DNA from: Holophagales bacterium | Lineage (GTDB): Bacteria; Acidobacteriota; Thermoanaerobaculia; Multivoradales; Multivoraceae | Assembly: GCA_009845425.1 (NCBI GenBank) | Contig: VXZQ01000006.1 | Location: forward strand, 273,490 to 337,489 | Length of the DNA stretch: 64,000 bases | Direction of reading: 5' to 3' | Shown here: in pieces, positions 1 through 9,076 of the stretch | How the letters are laid out: every line of letters begins with the position of its first letter | Numbering within the stretch: position 1 is the stretch's first letter | Notes under the pieces: generated by a model | The model's input: only the letters and a program-made list of their open reading frames with translations | Told to the model about the DNA's origin: nothing | Databases searched by the model: none | Position numbers and translations under genes: made by a program

Positions 1-154
1 CGTGGAAGCTGCCGGCGTCGATCATCGCGTCGATGCGCTCGCGGACGGTCAGCTTGCCGAAGTGGTGCTGGCGCTCGACCTTGTCAGGGCCTCCCATCTC
101 CCGCGCCAGTTCACGGCGGCGCTTCAGTTCCTCGATTTCAGGCCGCCAGCTCAC
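1..154 (-). CDS. Acyl-CoA carboxylase carboxyltransferase subunit, N-terminal fragment
   Basis: Only the first 51 codons are in the window; the gene runs off the left edge. It starts at GTG (152-154), with a GAGGAG Shine-Dalgarno sequence about 6 nt upstream, and lies 10 nt after the lpxD stop. The N-terminus begins SWRPEIEELKRR and continues to a LTVRERID segment followed by DAGSF. This is the usual opening of the carboxyltransferase (beta) subunits of propionyl-/methylcrotonyl-CoA-type carboxylases, which move carboxyl from biotin to an acyl-CoA in the cytosol. The acyl substrate cannot be judged from this fragment. Co-transcription with lpxD is inferred from spacing. Confidence 0.75.
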   Translation of the reverse strand, partial: MSWRPEIEELKRRRELAREMGGPDKVERQHHFGKLTVRERIDAMIDAGSFH

Positions 155-164
155 TTCGTTCTCC

Positions 165-1214
165 TCACTCCGTTTCGCTCCCGCGTTCCATCCGCCGCAG
201 CAGGGCACGCAGGTCGCGCTCCATCTGCGGGAGGCGGTTCAACACCGCCTCGATGCGCAACTGCCGCGACTTGGGCCGGGCCGGATCGCCGTACAGGACG
301 GCGCCGGCCGGCACGTCGCGGTAGCTGATCGTGTTGCCGCCGAGCATCGCGCCGTCGCCGACCGTAACGCCGTCAGCGGCGCCGGCGCCCCCGGCCAGGA
401 CCACGCCGTCGCCGAGCCGGGCGCCGCCCGCCGTCTTGGCCAGCGGCAGAATCAGGCAGTGCTCGCCGACGATCGTGTTGTGGGCGATGTGGACCAGGTC
501 GCCGAGTTTGGAGCCCCGGCCGATCACCGTAGCGTCGAGGGCGGCCCGGTCGATCGTGACCTGGGAGCCGATCTCCACGTCGTCCCCGATCGTCACGGTG
601 CCGACCTGGGGGATCTTGAGGTGGCGTCCTTCCCGCTGCAGGTAGCCGTAGCCGTCGCAGCCGATCACCGTGCCGCCGTGAACGACGACCCGGTCGCCGA
701 TCGTCACGTCCTCCATGACGACAACGTTGGGAAACAGGACGCAGTCGCTGCCGACACGGCTCCGTGGTCCGACGCAGGCGTTCGCGTGGAGCACGGTTCG
801 GTCGCCGATCGCGGCGTCGTCCCGCACCGTGGCGCCGGCGCCGACGGAGACATCGGCGCCGAGGGAGACGCTCTCGGCCACGACGGCCGACGGATGCACG
901 CCCGCGCTCTCCCGCCGGCGTTCCCGATCGATGTGCTGAAGCACGACGACGAAGGCGGCGAAGGGATCGCCGACGACGATTTGGTGGGCGGCCAGGCGGG
1001 TCGTCGCTGCCGGCACGACGAGCGCGCCGGCCCCGGTGTTCGTGGCCTTCAGCGTCCGTTCGTCCTTGGCGAAGGACAGTTGGTCCGGGCCGGCCTGCTC
1101 CAGGGAAGCGACCGAGTGGCACAGGAACCCGCCGGCGCCGCGCAGTTCGGAACCGACGCCCGCGTCGGCGAGCAGGGCGCGCACCTCGTCGAGCGTCTTC
1201 TCCAGTCGTGGCAT
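165..1214 (-). CDS. lpxD: UDP-3-O-acylglucosamine N-acyltransferase LpxD
   Basis: 349 residues, close to the usual length of about 340. LpxD transfers the second acyl chain from acyl-ACP to UDP-3-O-acylglucosamine in lipid A synthesis, in the cytosol. The N-terminal domain (about 1-100) has the family's SLE..G..LSF segment. Residues about 107-320 form a hexapeptide-repeat left-handed beta helix (IGDR, VGSD, IGDD and similar). The catalytic histidine of the E. coli enzyme sits in an IAHN motif, matched here by H245. The C-terminal 35 residues form a charged helix, as in LpxD trimers. The start is ATG at 1212-1214 with no strong Shine-Dalgarno. No other lipid A genes lie nearby, so the setting is not the classical lpxD-fabZ-lpxA cluster. 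Confidence 0.9.
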   Translation of the reverse strand: MPRLEKTLDEVRALLADAGVGSELRGAGGFLCHSVASLEQAGPDQLSFAKDERTLKATNTGAGALVVPAATTRLAAHQIVVGDPFAAFVVVLQHIDRERRRESAGVHPSAVVAESVSLGADVSVGAGATVRDDAAIGDRTVLHANACVGPRSRVGSDCVLFPNVVVMEDVTIGDRVVVHGGTVIGCDGYGYLQREGRHLKIPQVGTVTIGDDVEIGSQVTIDRAALDATVIGRGSKLGDLVHIAHNTIVGEHCLILPLAKTAGGARLGDGVVLAGGAGAADGVTVGDGAMLGGNTISYRDVPAGAVLYGDPARPKSRQLRIEAVLNRLPQMERDLRALLRRMERGSETE

Positions 1215-1239
1215 GGGGACGCCCGGACGAAGCTCCGGT

Positions 1240-2238
1240 TCAGGGATCGAGGCGGTAAACGCGGCGCGCCGTGTCGCGGAAGAGTGCCGCCTTCTCGTCG
1301 TCCGAGAAGTCGGCCACGATGCGCTGAAAAGAGTTCCAGAGCAGGGTGTAGGCGCCGCCTGCCCGGTCGACCGGGAAGTTCGACTCGAACATGCAGCGGT
1401 CGACTCCGAAGCGGTCGATGCAGTGGAGGTAGTAGGGGCGGTGCGCCTCCGCGGTCTCGGCCGAGGAGGGCGGCGCGTCCTGCTTGTGCCAGCCGAAACC
1501 GCAGATCTTCATCGGCAGGCCGCCGAGCTTGACGACGACGTTCTCGCAGCGCGCCAGGTCGGTGATCGACTTGCGCCAGGCTGCTTCCACCTCCCGGCGC
1601 CGGCCCCGGTACGGCCCGATGCCAAGGGGCCCGCCGACGTGATCGAGGATGATCCGCGTGTCCGGGAAGGCATGGGCGAGATCGGTCAGTTCATCGATCT
1701 GCGGGTGGTAGAGCCAGGCGTCGAAACTCAGGTCGAGTGGCCCCAGGCAGGCGAACCCAGTCCGGAAGTCGGAGCGCAGCAGCATGCTCGGCGGCGGTTT
1801 GGAGTGGGAGACCCGGATGTCGGGGCTGGGGTCGTAGGCGGCGGAGTGGCGGATGCCGCGGAAGCGGCCGTCTCCCGCCTCGATGTGGGCTTCGAGAACC
1901 GCCTTGGCGCCATCGCCCAGGAGCATGTTCGCGTGGCTGACGATGCCGGCGATCGAAGCGCCCGCGCCGTCGCTTCGTTTGGCGACTTCCAGCACGAACT
2001 CCGTCTCGCCGACGACCCGCATCTCCTCGGGTCCGTCCTCGCGATAGCCGGAAGCGCACTCGACGAAGACGGTCGAGGTCACGTTGTGGCCGGCTCCGGT
2101 GTCGCCGTGGAGTTCCGCCAGCATGTACCGCGATTCCGGGTAGTCCCAGAGATGGTGGTGGGGGTCGCAGATCTCCTGATCCGGGTCGATCGGCTCTTCC
2201 CCGGTGCGGGCCAGCCAGGCGGCTTCCTGTTCGTTCAT
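1240..2238 (-). CDS. Amidohydrolase-family (Amidohydro_2) metal-dependent hydrolase
   Basis: 332 residues. The ATG at 2236-2238 (MNEQEAAW) has a TAGGAGT Shine-Dalgarno 8 nt upstream; the reading frame stays open further upstream, but that part is not protein-like. DPHHHLWD near residue 30 is the first metal-binding segment of the L-fuconolactonase/TIM-dicarboxylate lactonase type of amidohydrolases (COG3618-like). Other family landmarks are FRGIRH, ILDHVGGP and the late MFESNFPVD, which carries the catalytic aspartate. These enzymes usually hydrolyse lactones or decarboxylate aromatic acids in the cytosol. The substrate is not evident. It lies in the same direction as gloB (64 bp gap) and lpxD, possibly as one transcript. 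Confidence 0.85.
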   Translation of the reverse strand: MNEQEAAWLARTGEEPIDPDQEICDPHHHLWDYPESRYMLAELHGDTGAGHNVTSTVFVECASGYREDGPEEMRVVGETEFVLEVAKRSDGAGASIAGIVSHANMLLGDGAKAVLEAHIEAGDGRFRGIRHSAAYDPSPDIRVSHSKPPPSMLLRSDFRTGFACLGPLDLSFDAWLYHPQIDELTDLAHAFPDTRIILDHVGGPLGIGPYRGRRREVEAAWRKSITDLARCENVVVKLGGLPMKICGFGWHKQDAPPSSAETAEAHRPYYLHCIDRFGVDRCMFESNFPVDRAGGAYTLLWNSFQRIVADFSDDEKAALFRDTARRVYRLDP

Positions 2239-2302
2239 GCGTGTGACTCCTACATTCACGAAGACGGGAGGTGTTCCATGGGCCATCCAGCGGTGGCGGG
2301 TG

Positions 2303-3067
2303 TCAGGAGTTGTCCTTGCGGGTCCTGATCTCGCCGAAGACCTCGGCGTTCGTGGCGGCGGCCATGCCGAGCTGCGCGCGGATGCCCGCGTCGTCAGGTC
2401 GCAGGAAGGGGTTGGTCCGCTTCTCGACTCCCAGGTTCGAAGGCACCGTGGGCTTGCCGTCCCGCCGTAGTTCCTCGATCTCCGCGACACGTTCCATCAA
2501 CTCCTCGTTGTCGGGATCGACGGTCACCGCGAAGTGGGCGTTCGAGAGCGTGTACTCGTGGCCGCAGTGGACGATCGCGTCGTCGGGCAGGGCACGCAGT
2601 TTGGCCAGCGACTCCCACATCTGTTCCATCGTGCCCTCGAACACCCGGCCGCAGCCTAGGGCGAACAGGGTGTCGGCGCAGAAGAGCGCTCGATCGTCCT
2701 CGAACCAGTAGGTGATGTGCCCCGTCGTGTGACCGGGCGTGTCGAACACCTGGGCCTCGGCTTCGCCGAGCTGGAAACGATCGCCCTCGCGCACCAGGAG
2801 GTCGAGCCCCGGAATGCGGTGCTGGTCGGCGGCGGGGCCGACGACCTGGCAGCCGTACGTTTCCTTCAGTGCGGGCACCGCGGCGATGTGGTCCATGTGG
2901 TGGTGGGTGATCACGATCCAGTCGATGCCGAAGCCGCTGGCGGAAAGCGCCGCCTCGATCGGATCCGTCTCCGGCGGATCGACGACCGCGATCTTGCCGC
3001 TCCCCGTGTCGTGGAGCACGTAGGAGTAGTTGTCGCTCAGGACGGGGATCGTCTGGATCTCGAGCAC
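2303..3067 (-). CDS. gloB: Hydroxyacylglutathione hydrolase (glyoxalase II)
   Basis: 254 residues, normal family length. This metallo-beta-lactamase-fold enzyme hydrolyses S-lactoylglutathione to lactate and glutathione, the second step of methylglyoxal detoxification. The binuclear metal motif reads T54-H-H-H-M-D-H60. Later ligands are seen as DTPGHTTGH, FCADTLF and CGHEYT. The C-terminal HAGH domain ends near TNPFLR, the part that contacts the glutathione moiety in characterised enzymes. The start is GTG (3065-3067) with GGAG 6 nt upstream. A related thioesterase on another low-molecular-weight thiol remains possible, because glyoxalase I is not in the window. Confidence 0.9.
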   Translation of the reverse strand: MLEIQTIPVLSDNYSYVLHDTGSGKIAVVDPPETDPIEAALSASGFGIDWIVITHHHMDHIAAVPALKETYGCQVVGPAADQHRIPGLDLLVREGDRFQLGEAEAQVFDTPGHTTGHITYWFEDDRALFCADTLFALGCGRVFEGTMEQMWESLAKLRALPDDAIVHCGHEYTLSNAHFAVTVDPDNEELMERVAEIEELRRDGKPTVPSNLGVEKRTNPFLRPDDAGIRAQLGMAAATNAEVFGEIRTRKDNS

Positions 3068-3147
3068 GGGATTCTCCGGCGGAGGGTTGGACGCATCCGG
3101 GTGCGTCGGAGGACTGCTAGAAGGCGGACGGGACTATATCGGCAGCG

Positions 3148-4377
3148 CTACGCGTGTTCTTGCGCTACGGCGTCGTTCAGCTCGACGCCCAGGCCGGGGC
3201 CGTCCGGTGCTGCGATCGAACCGTTCTCGAAGCGCTCCGGCGGATCGACCAGGTCGCCGCGCCAGGCCGCTTCGCCCCACTGCATCTCAAGGATCTCGAA
3301 GTTGGGCAGGCCGGCACAGAGCTGGGCGGAGGCGGCGGTTGCTACGGGGCCGCTCGGGTTGTGAGGCGAGACGGCGATCCCGTCGAGTTCGGCGACGGCG
3401 GCAATCTTGCGGCCTTCGAGGAGCCCGCCGCAGTGCTTCACGTCGGGCATGATCACGTCGACCGCCTGCTCCCGGCACAGCGGACCGAAGCCTTCGATCC
3501 CGAACAGGAACTCGCCGCCGGCCATGCGTTGCTCGATGCCGCTTGCGATCGCCTTCGTGGCGGCGACATCGGTGGGCGCGACCGGTTCCTCGTACCAGGC
3601 GAGGCGCTGGGGCTGGAGCCGGCGGGCGACGTCAACCGCGAGTTCGAAATCGAAGAAGCTGTGGCAGTCGATCAGGATGTCGATCTCCGCCCCGACCGCC
3701 TCGCGGATCGCCTCGACGCAGGCCACGCCCAGGTCGGCGGCCGCGGCGACTTCAGACGCGGGCGCGTCGAGCGCAGGAAAGCCATCGAACGGAGCGGCCT
3801 TGATCGCGGTGAAACCGTCCTCGACCGCCGCGCGGGCGTTGGCCGCGAAGCCCTCGGGCGTGCGTTCCCGGGTAGCGCGGTTGATGTTCGCGTAGGCGGG
3901 CAGGGAGTCGCGCAGCTTGCCGCCGGTCAACGCGTGGACCGGCGCATCGACCGCCCTTCCGACCAGGTCCCAGAGCGCCTGTTCGATGGCGGAGAAGGCG
4001 GTCGCCTCGAAGATGCCGCCTGCTGCCCGTTCGCGTGCCGCTGCGCGGTAGGCCTCGATGTCGAACGGCGAGCGGCCGCGAACCGCCTCGAAGGCCTCGC
4101 CCAGGGCCGGCAGTTCGCGCCGCTTGCCGAGAGAGCACTCGCCGAGTCCCGCCAGGCCAAGGTTCGTGCGCAGGTGAACGAACATCCAGGTCGTCCGCTC
4201 CGATACCCGGACAGAGGTCAGTTCCAATTCCTCGATCCGCAGTTTCCCTTCGGCCGCGCCGCTGGGCTGGATGCCGAGGGCCGGTGAGACGGCCAGGGGC
4301 AGGAAGGCAGCGCCGCCGGCGGCCGCCATCGCCTGCCGGCGCGTGACCGGCGCCGTCGTTGCCCGCGCCCTCTTCAT
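3148..4377 (-). CDS. Enolase-superfamily enzyme (mandelate racemase/muconate lactonizing type), exported
   Basis: 409 residues from ATG at 4375-4377; an in-frame TTG seven codons upstream is a weaker choice. Residues about 10-40 look like a Tat signal (TRRQAMAAAGG followed by a hydrophobic stretch and ALG), so export of a folded metalloenzyme is likely. An N-terminal capping domain is followed by the (beta/alpha)8 barrel. Visible landmarks are FTAIKAAPF (second-strand lysine region), ILIDCHSFF (first metal ligand), WYEEPV (second), AGGEFLFG (third), DVKHCGG and SPHNPSG. Acid-sugar dehydratases and dipeptide epimerases share this layout; the specific reaction is not determinable. It lies 91 bp upstream of the neighbouring TonB receptor's stop, on the same strand. 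Confidence 0.8.
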   Translation of the reverse strand: MKRARATTAPVTRRQAMAAAGGAAFLPLAVSPALGIQPSGAAEGKLRIEELELTSVRVSERTTWMFVHLRTNLGLAGLGECSLGKRRELPALGEAFEAVRGRSPFDIEAYRAAARERAAGGIFEATAFSAIEQALWDLVGRAVDAPVHALTGGKLRDSLPAYANINRATRERTPEGFAANARAAVEDGFTAIKAAPFDGFPALDAPASEVAAAADLGVACVEAIREAVGAEIDILIDCHSFFDFELAVDVARRLQPQRLAWYEEPVAPTDVAATKAIASGIEQRMAGGEFLFGIEGFGPLCREQAVDVIMPDVKHCGGLLEGRKIAAVAELDGIAVSPHNPSGPVATAASAQLCAGLPNFEILEMQWGEAAWRGDLVDPPERFENGSIAAPDGPGLGVELNDAVAQEHA

Positions 4378-4467
4378 CGACGCGGGCAACGGTAACAACA
4401 GGCCTCGGTTCCGCGTGCGCCGGGCTGTTGCCGGCCGGGCGTTCGCGAACCGGACGAGCGGCCGCGG

Positions 4468-6720
4468 CTACCAGTTGTAGCTCAGCGAAGCGACCACGTT
4501 CCGGCCGGGACTCGAGTAGAGCAGTAGTCGCGGGTCGTTCGCCTGCCTGCCGCGCACGTGCCATGACTCGAAGTACGCCTCATCCGTGGCGTTGAGCACG
4601 GCGATCCGCAGCTTCATGTCGGCAGACAGAGCGAAGAAAGCGACCAGATCGACGACTTCGTAGCCCTCCGGGACGTGCTCGCCGTCTGCGACCTTTTCCG
4701 GGTCCCGGTCGTCAACCAGCCGTACCGAGCCGTCGAGGCCCCACTTTGCCGAACTGGACAGGTATCGCAATCCCAGGACGCCCTCGTTGGGTGCGACGGA
4801 TGCCAGCGGCACGGAAGTCCCGCCGGTTACGTCGTGGCCGTCGATGCGTGCATAGGCGGCACGGAGCAGGACGTTGTCGCCCAGGCGCGATTCGAGTCGG
4901 AACTCGACGCCGTCGATCTCCACCTCGGTCAGGTTCACGTTCTGGAACTCGACCACTCTGAGTTGCCGATTGAACCCGACGTTCTGGAACTCGATGAAGT
5001 CGTCGTAGCGGTTCTGGAACCCGTTGACGCTCCAGCTCGTGCCGCCGGCGCTCCAGCGCAAGCCGAGCTCGAAGTTGTCGCTGATCTCGGGCTCCAGCGC
5101 GGGGTTGGCGATCGTCTGATAGCCGCCGGCCAGGTTCGTGAACCCGGTGTTGATCGAACTGTAGGGCGGCGCCCGGAAGCCGGCCGCGTACTGGGCCGTC
5201 AGCGTGGTCGTGCGGTGGAGTTCGATCGCGGCTCCCAGTTTCGGCGAGACGGCGTCCTCGTCCAGGCTGGCCGCGGGCAGGCCGCCGGCGGCGATGTAGA
5301 CCGTGTCGCTCGGGTCGGCGTCGACGACGAACCGGTCGTAGCGGACGCCGGGGATCAGGGTGACCCGGTTCCAGCGGAGTTCGGCCTGGGTGTAGACGCC
5401 GGTCTCTTCCGTTTCGGTCTGCGGGAAGTACTTGCTCGGAAAGACGAGCCGAGTGGGTACGGCTCTGCCCGAGAGATCGTGCTCGACCCGGTCGCGCAGC
5501 ATGTCGAACTCGTCGATCAGGAAGCTGCCGCCGAAGTAGATCGCGCTGCTGAAGGAGTCGGCGGTTCCCGTCTCGACGAGGCCGTTGACGTCGGCGCCGA
5601 AGGTCTTCTGTTCGAACCAGAGATCGCCGTCGCGGTTGCTCGCGACCGGCGGACCGAAGCTCGCGGTCAGGCGGTGCTCGGCGACGTTCTGCGCCGTGTC
5701 CACGTTCTGGGTGTTGAACCGCCAGCTCCACTGATCGACGGCGCCGCCGCTTCTCACCACCTGCTCGAGCGAAGCGCGGTTACGGTCCTGCGTGTCGTTC
5801 GCCAGGACCTCGAGCTGCGTGATCGTGAACGGGCCGAGTCGGCTGGTGCCGAGGGCCGAGAAGACCTCCGTCTCTGCGTCGGTGGAGTTCAGATCGAAGA
5901 CCGCGCGGATGGTGTTGCCCGTGGAGATGTCGTAGGCCGCCTTGCCGAGCGCCTGCAGCCGCTCCCGTTCCTGCGGGTTCGGGCGGTCCCTGTCCATGGC
6001 GGTTCCGCCGGTCTGCCCCGCGTTGTCCAGTTCGCTGCCGCTGCTCGAGCTGACGAACAGGGACGCGCGTCCGGCGTCGCCGCCGCCCGCCAGGGCCAGG
6101 TTCAGGTTCGAGTCGTTGCTGCGCCCGTCGAAGCCCGCCTTCAGGCCGACGTGGCGGTTGCCGCCGCCGAGGTAGTCAGACGGGTTCTTCGTGATCAGGG
6201 AGATCACGCCGCCGACCGCGTCGCTGCCGTAGAGCGCCGATCCGGCACTGCGGACGATCTCGGCCGACTTCAGTGTGTCGATGTCGATCGCCTGCTGATG
6301 GACGTTGAACGGCCCGAAGTCGAACTGTTCCGCGCTCGGAACGCCGTCGACCTGAGTCAGGACCCGGTTGCCGCCGATGCCGCGGATGTTGAACCCGTTC
6401 AGGCCAAGCCGCGTGGAGTCGCCCTCCACGTAGACGCCGGGCTCGTACTTGACCAGGTCCGCAATGTCTTCGAACAGCTGGTCTTCGATGTCGTCGTCCG
6501 TGACGATCGACACGTGCCCGGGCGTGTCTCGCAGCGAGCCCGGAACATGGTCGGCGGTCACGGTGACTTCGTCGAGGAAGGTCGCGTCGCCGGTTCCGGG
6601 CTCTTCGGCTTCCTGCCCTTCCTCGGCCGGAGAATGAGCAGTTTCCTGGCTCAGGAGCGGTGTGGCGTTCGGCAGGATGCAGGCCAGGCCGAGAGCGACC
6701 ATGGCGAAACGCATGGTCAT
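4468..6720 (-). CDS. TonB-dependent outer-membrane receptor
   Basis: 750 residues with a signal peptide (MTMRFAMVALG..., cleaved before about residue 26). A TonB-box-like DEVTVTAD precedes the plug domain (about 55-170), which carries the NIRGIGGNRVLTQVDG and GSALYGSDAVGGV segments. The remainder is a 22-strand-type barrel ending in a terminal tryptophan. The plug resembles haem/haemoglobin-type receptors, but the ligand cannot be read from sequence. Its ATG overlaps the stop of the upstream Kelch/PQQ gene (ATGA, 6717-6720), so translation is coupled to the quinoprotein module. That context makes uptake of a cofactor or metal for the PQQ enzyme (metal chelate or PQQ) a reasonable but unproven role. 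Confidence 0.88.
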   Translation of the reverse strand: MTMRFAMVALGLACILPNATPLLSQETAHSPAEEGQEAEEPGTGDATFLDEVTVTADHVPGSLRDTPGHVSIVTDDDIEDQLFEDIADLVKYEPGVYVEGDSTRLGLNGFNIRGIGGNRVLTQVDGVPSAEQFDFGPFNVHQQAIDIDTLKSAEIVRSAGSALYGSDAVGGVISLITKNPSDYLGGGNRHVGLKAGFDGRSNDSNLNLALAGGGDAGRASLFVSSSSGSELDNAGQTGGTAMDRDRPNPQERERLQALGKAAYDISTGNTIRAVFDLNSTDAETEVFSALGTSRLGPFTITQLEVLANDTQDRNRASLEQVVRSGGAVDQWSWRFNTQNVDTAQNVAEHRLTASFGPPVASNRDGDLWFEQKTFGADVNGLVETGTADSFSSAIYFGGSFLIDEFDMLRDRVEHDLSGRAVPTRLVFPSKYFPQTETEETGVYTQAELRWNRVTLIPGVRYDRFVVDADPSDTVYIAAGGLPAASLDEDAVSPKLGAAIELHRTTTLTAQYAAGFRAPPYSSINTGFTNLAGGYQTIANPALEPEISDNFELGLRWSAGGTSWSVNGFQNRYDDFIEFQNVGFNRQLRVVEFQNVNLTEVEIDGVEFRLESRLGDNVLLRAAYARIDGHDVTGGTSVPLASVAPNEGVLGLRYLSSSAKWGLDGSVRLVDDRDPEKVADGEHVPEGYEVVDLVAFFALSADMKLRIAVLNATDEAYFESWHVRGRQANDPRLLLYSSPGRNVVASLSYNW

Positions 6721-8981
6721 GGCTCGCCGCGCACCGCGTGCAGCAGCTTTCCGCTTCTGAGGAGCAACGTGTCGCCGGCGGGGGCGACGCCGGTGAGGTA
6801 CTCGTCGACCTCGACACGGCTGCTGGCCAGCACTTCGCCGCCTTCGGCGCCGGCGCTCAGGACGTCAGTCGCGCCCTTCTCGCCGAAGAAGAAGACCCGC
6901 GCGCCGGCTGCGATGGGGGTCACCCAGGCCGGTTGCGAGAGCCTGCGCTGCCAGTGTGACTTCCCGGTCGTCGGATCGATGCACTGGGCGACGCCGGCGG
7001 CATTGGCCCAGTAGATGCAATCCCCGGCCAGCACGGGAGAGGCGAAGTGAGCGGTCGATTCGGAGCGCCAGACGATGTCGTCCTCGCCGAGTTCTCCTCG
7101 GGCGCCACGCCGGATGGCGAAATTGGCGGGGCGCTCCGAACCGGAGACGATGACGAGCTCCTCCGTGATCAGAGGCGACTGGGTGGTGTTCGACTTGACG
7201 TTCGGAATCCACCACAGCCGTTCTCCGGTCCTGGCGTCATAGCCCTCGACGGAACCATTCGAACTGACGACGATCTCGCGTCCGTCGGGCGACAGGGTGG
7301 GCGTCGTCCAGGACACGCCCGGCTCGCGATCGGCCTTCCAGCGCTCTTCGCCGGTGGCGCGGTCGACGGCCAGCAGGTAGGAGTAGGTCTTGCGCGCCAG
7401 CAGGACGATCGCATGGTCGCCGGCGAGCAGCACGGAGCCGCCGACGCCGTGGTTGCCGGCGAAACTGCCGTGATCGGCGGAGAGATTCCGGTGCCAGAGG
7501 CGGTTGCCGTCGTGGTCGGTGGCGAACAGATCGCCGGTGCCGAAGAAGAGAGTGATCCTCTCGGTGTCGATGGCGGGAGTGGGGGCGGCGCGGGCTGTGT
7601 ACTGGTTGAAGGGCAGGCGCTCCGAGGCAGGCCAGCTCCGGCGCCAGAGCTCCTCGCCGTCGGCGATGCGGATGGCCGTGAGCCACAACGTGTCCTTGGC
7701 GTCCTCGGCGTCGGGGGTCACCGAGGTCACGTAGGCCGTGCCGCGCCAGACGACCGGGCCGGAGTGGCCGAAGGCGGGCAGTTCGACGGTCCAGGCCGGC
7801 TCGGTCCAGGCCAGTGGCAGGGCGGAGTCCTCGACCGTGCTTGCGCCTCCGTCGCGAAAGCTCGTCCAGTCCGCCTCTTCCCTGGAGGGGGCGTTGTCCG
7901 ATGGTGAGCCCGCTTCGACGCCGAGATCCGAGAGGCTGTGCCGTTCGACCGAGTCGAGGTGGCCGGAGCGGTTGGCGCCGCCGATGGCGAAGAGAGATTC
8001 GCCGTCGCTCACCAGACGGTGGAAGAAGCGTCTCTCGTCCAGGTCGCCGGCGTGGGTCCACTCGTTCTCCCCGTTCCGGATGCGGTAGACGCGCCCGTCC
8101 GCCTGGCTGACGAGGAGCGTCCCGTGAACCGTTACCGCGTCCGCGCCGAAGCCGTTCAGACTGCCGGACGCGGGCAGTTCGGGGCCCGAAGCCCACGTGT
8201 CGGTCGAGGGGTCGTAGATGTCGACGCGCCTGGTCGTGTCGCCGTTGTCGTCGAGCCCGCCCAGAACCCACAGCTTGCCGTCGAGGCCGACTGCCGCGTT
8301 CGCGCGGACGCCGATCGGCGTCTCGGTCAGCACGTTCCACTCGCCGACGGAATCTCCGTCGAGCGTCCTCAGGTCGAGGGCGAGAACGGTCCGTTCCCAG
8401 AGCGGGTCTTCGACCGAGCCACGCAGCTCCCAGCCGCCGGCCACGACGAGGAGGTCACCCACGACAGCCAGGTCGTGCGAGGACCTGCCGGCCGGCAGGG
8501 CCATGAACCGTTGCCAACGGTTCTCTTCGGGCAGGAAGCGGGCCGCGCTCTTGACGGAGAAGAGCTCGCCGGGCTCCCGTCTGGGATTGTCGGCCCGCAT
8601 TCCGCCGACGCGGTAGAGGGCGCCGTCGTGCTCGATCAGGGCCGTGCCCTGGAGGGGTGGCCCCGGTGGCAGTGCCAGCCAGCCGGGTGTCGGTCCGGGG
8701 CTGTCGGGATCGACTGGATGGCGCAGGAAGAGCTGGCTCAGGTTCTCGAACGAGTGCACGTGCTGCGTGCCGATGTGGCCGCCGTAGACGTAGAGAGAGC
8801 GGTCCAGGGCCGCGGCCCCGAAACTCGAGATGGCGAGGGGCAGATCGGCGACCGTCGGCGGTTCGGCAGGAGCGTCCACTTCTTCGGCAACAGCGAGCTG
8901 GGCAGCCACTGTTCCGAGAGCAACGGCGGCCGCAGCGGCGGCGCGGCGAATCCCGCCGCTGAAAGGCTTGGTGTCGAGCAT
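6717..8981 (-). CDS. Exported Kelch / PQQ-like double beta-propeller protein
   Basis: 754 residues from ATG at 8979-8981; an in-frame TTG 18 nt upstream is less likely. A signal peptide (RRAAAAAAVALG...VAEE) is followed by two propellers. The first (about 40-340) is Kelch-like, with repeated LYVYGGH, LYRVGG, LLVVAGG, LWVLGGLDD and LFAIGGA blades. The second (about 385-750) is PQQ-repeat-like, with WTVELPAFG, LFATDHDGN, LLAVDRATGEERW, YDARTGERLWW and IDPTTGKSHWQ. No PQQ or metal ligands of a dehydrogenase are apparent, so this is more likely a periplasmic binding or assembly protein than an enzyme. It couples to the TonB receptor by ATGA overlap and lies downstream of the cytochrome gene. Confidence 0.75.
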   Translation of the reverse strand: MLDTKPFSGGIRRAAAAAAVALGTVAAQLAVAEEVDAPAEPPTVADLPLAISSFGAAALDRSLYVYGGHIGTQHVHSFENLSQLFLRHPVDPDSPGPTPGWLALPPGPPLQGTALIEHDGALYRVGGMRADNPRREPGELFSVKSAARFLPEENRWQRFMALPAGRSSHDLAVVGDLLVVAGGWELRGSVEDPLWERTVLALDLRTLDGDSVGEWNVLTETPIGVRANAAVGLDGKLWVLGGLDDNGDTTRRVDIYDPSTDTWASGPELPASGSLNGFGADAVTVHGTLLVSQADGRVYRIRNGENEWTHAGDLDERRFFHRLVSDGESLFAIGGANRSGHLDSVERHSLSDLGVEAGSPSDNAPSREEADWTSFRDGGASTVEDSALPLAWTEPAWTVELPAFGHSGPVVWRGTAYVTSVTPDAEDAKDTLWLTAIRIADGEELWRRSWPASERLPFNQYTARAAPTPAIDTERITLFFGTGDLFATDHDGNRLWHRNLSADHGSFAGNHGVGGSVLLAGDHAIVLLARKTYSYLLAVDRATGEERWKADREPGVSWTTPTLSPDGREIVVSSNGSVEGYDARTGERLWWIPNVKSNTTQSPLITEELVIVSGSERPANFAIRRGARGELGEDDIVWRSESTAHFASPVLAGDCIYWANAAGVAQCIDPTTGKSHWQRRLSQPAWVTPIAAGARVFFFGEKGATDVLSAGAEGGEVLASSRVEVDEYLTGVAPAGDTLLLRSGKLLHAVRGEP

Positions 8982-8987
8982 GGGTCT

Positions 8988-9017
8988 AAACTGAACCAAT
9001 TAGGTCCTGTTTGTCAA
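8988..9017 (-). promoter_or_regulatory. Weak promoter candidate for the Kelch/TonB genes
   Basis: On the minus strand a perfect TTGACA (9012-9017) lies 18 nt from a poor -10 hexamer (CAGTTT, 8988-8993), which ends 6 nt before the ATG at 8981. The geometry equals that of the toxin-antitoxin promoter at 24391-24420 and would give a leaderless transcript. This fits the absence of a Shine-Dalgarno for this gene. The -10 match is poor, so this is tentative. Confidence 0.25.
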
Positions 9018-9076
9018 GGACTGATTTGGTGCTCTTTTGCGGAACGTGGATTCTCCCGTGCTCCGGCGGCTGGGGA

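Noticed and set aside
4675..7014. Plus-strand open frame of 779 codons opposite the TonB receptor
   Set aside because: Antisense shadow: no recognisable motifs, while the minus strand has clear plug and barrel motifs in frame.
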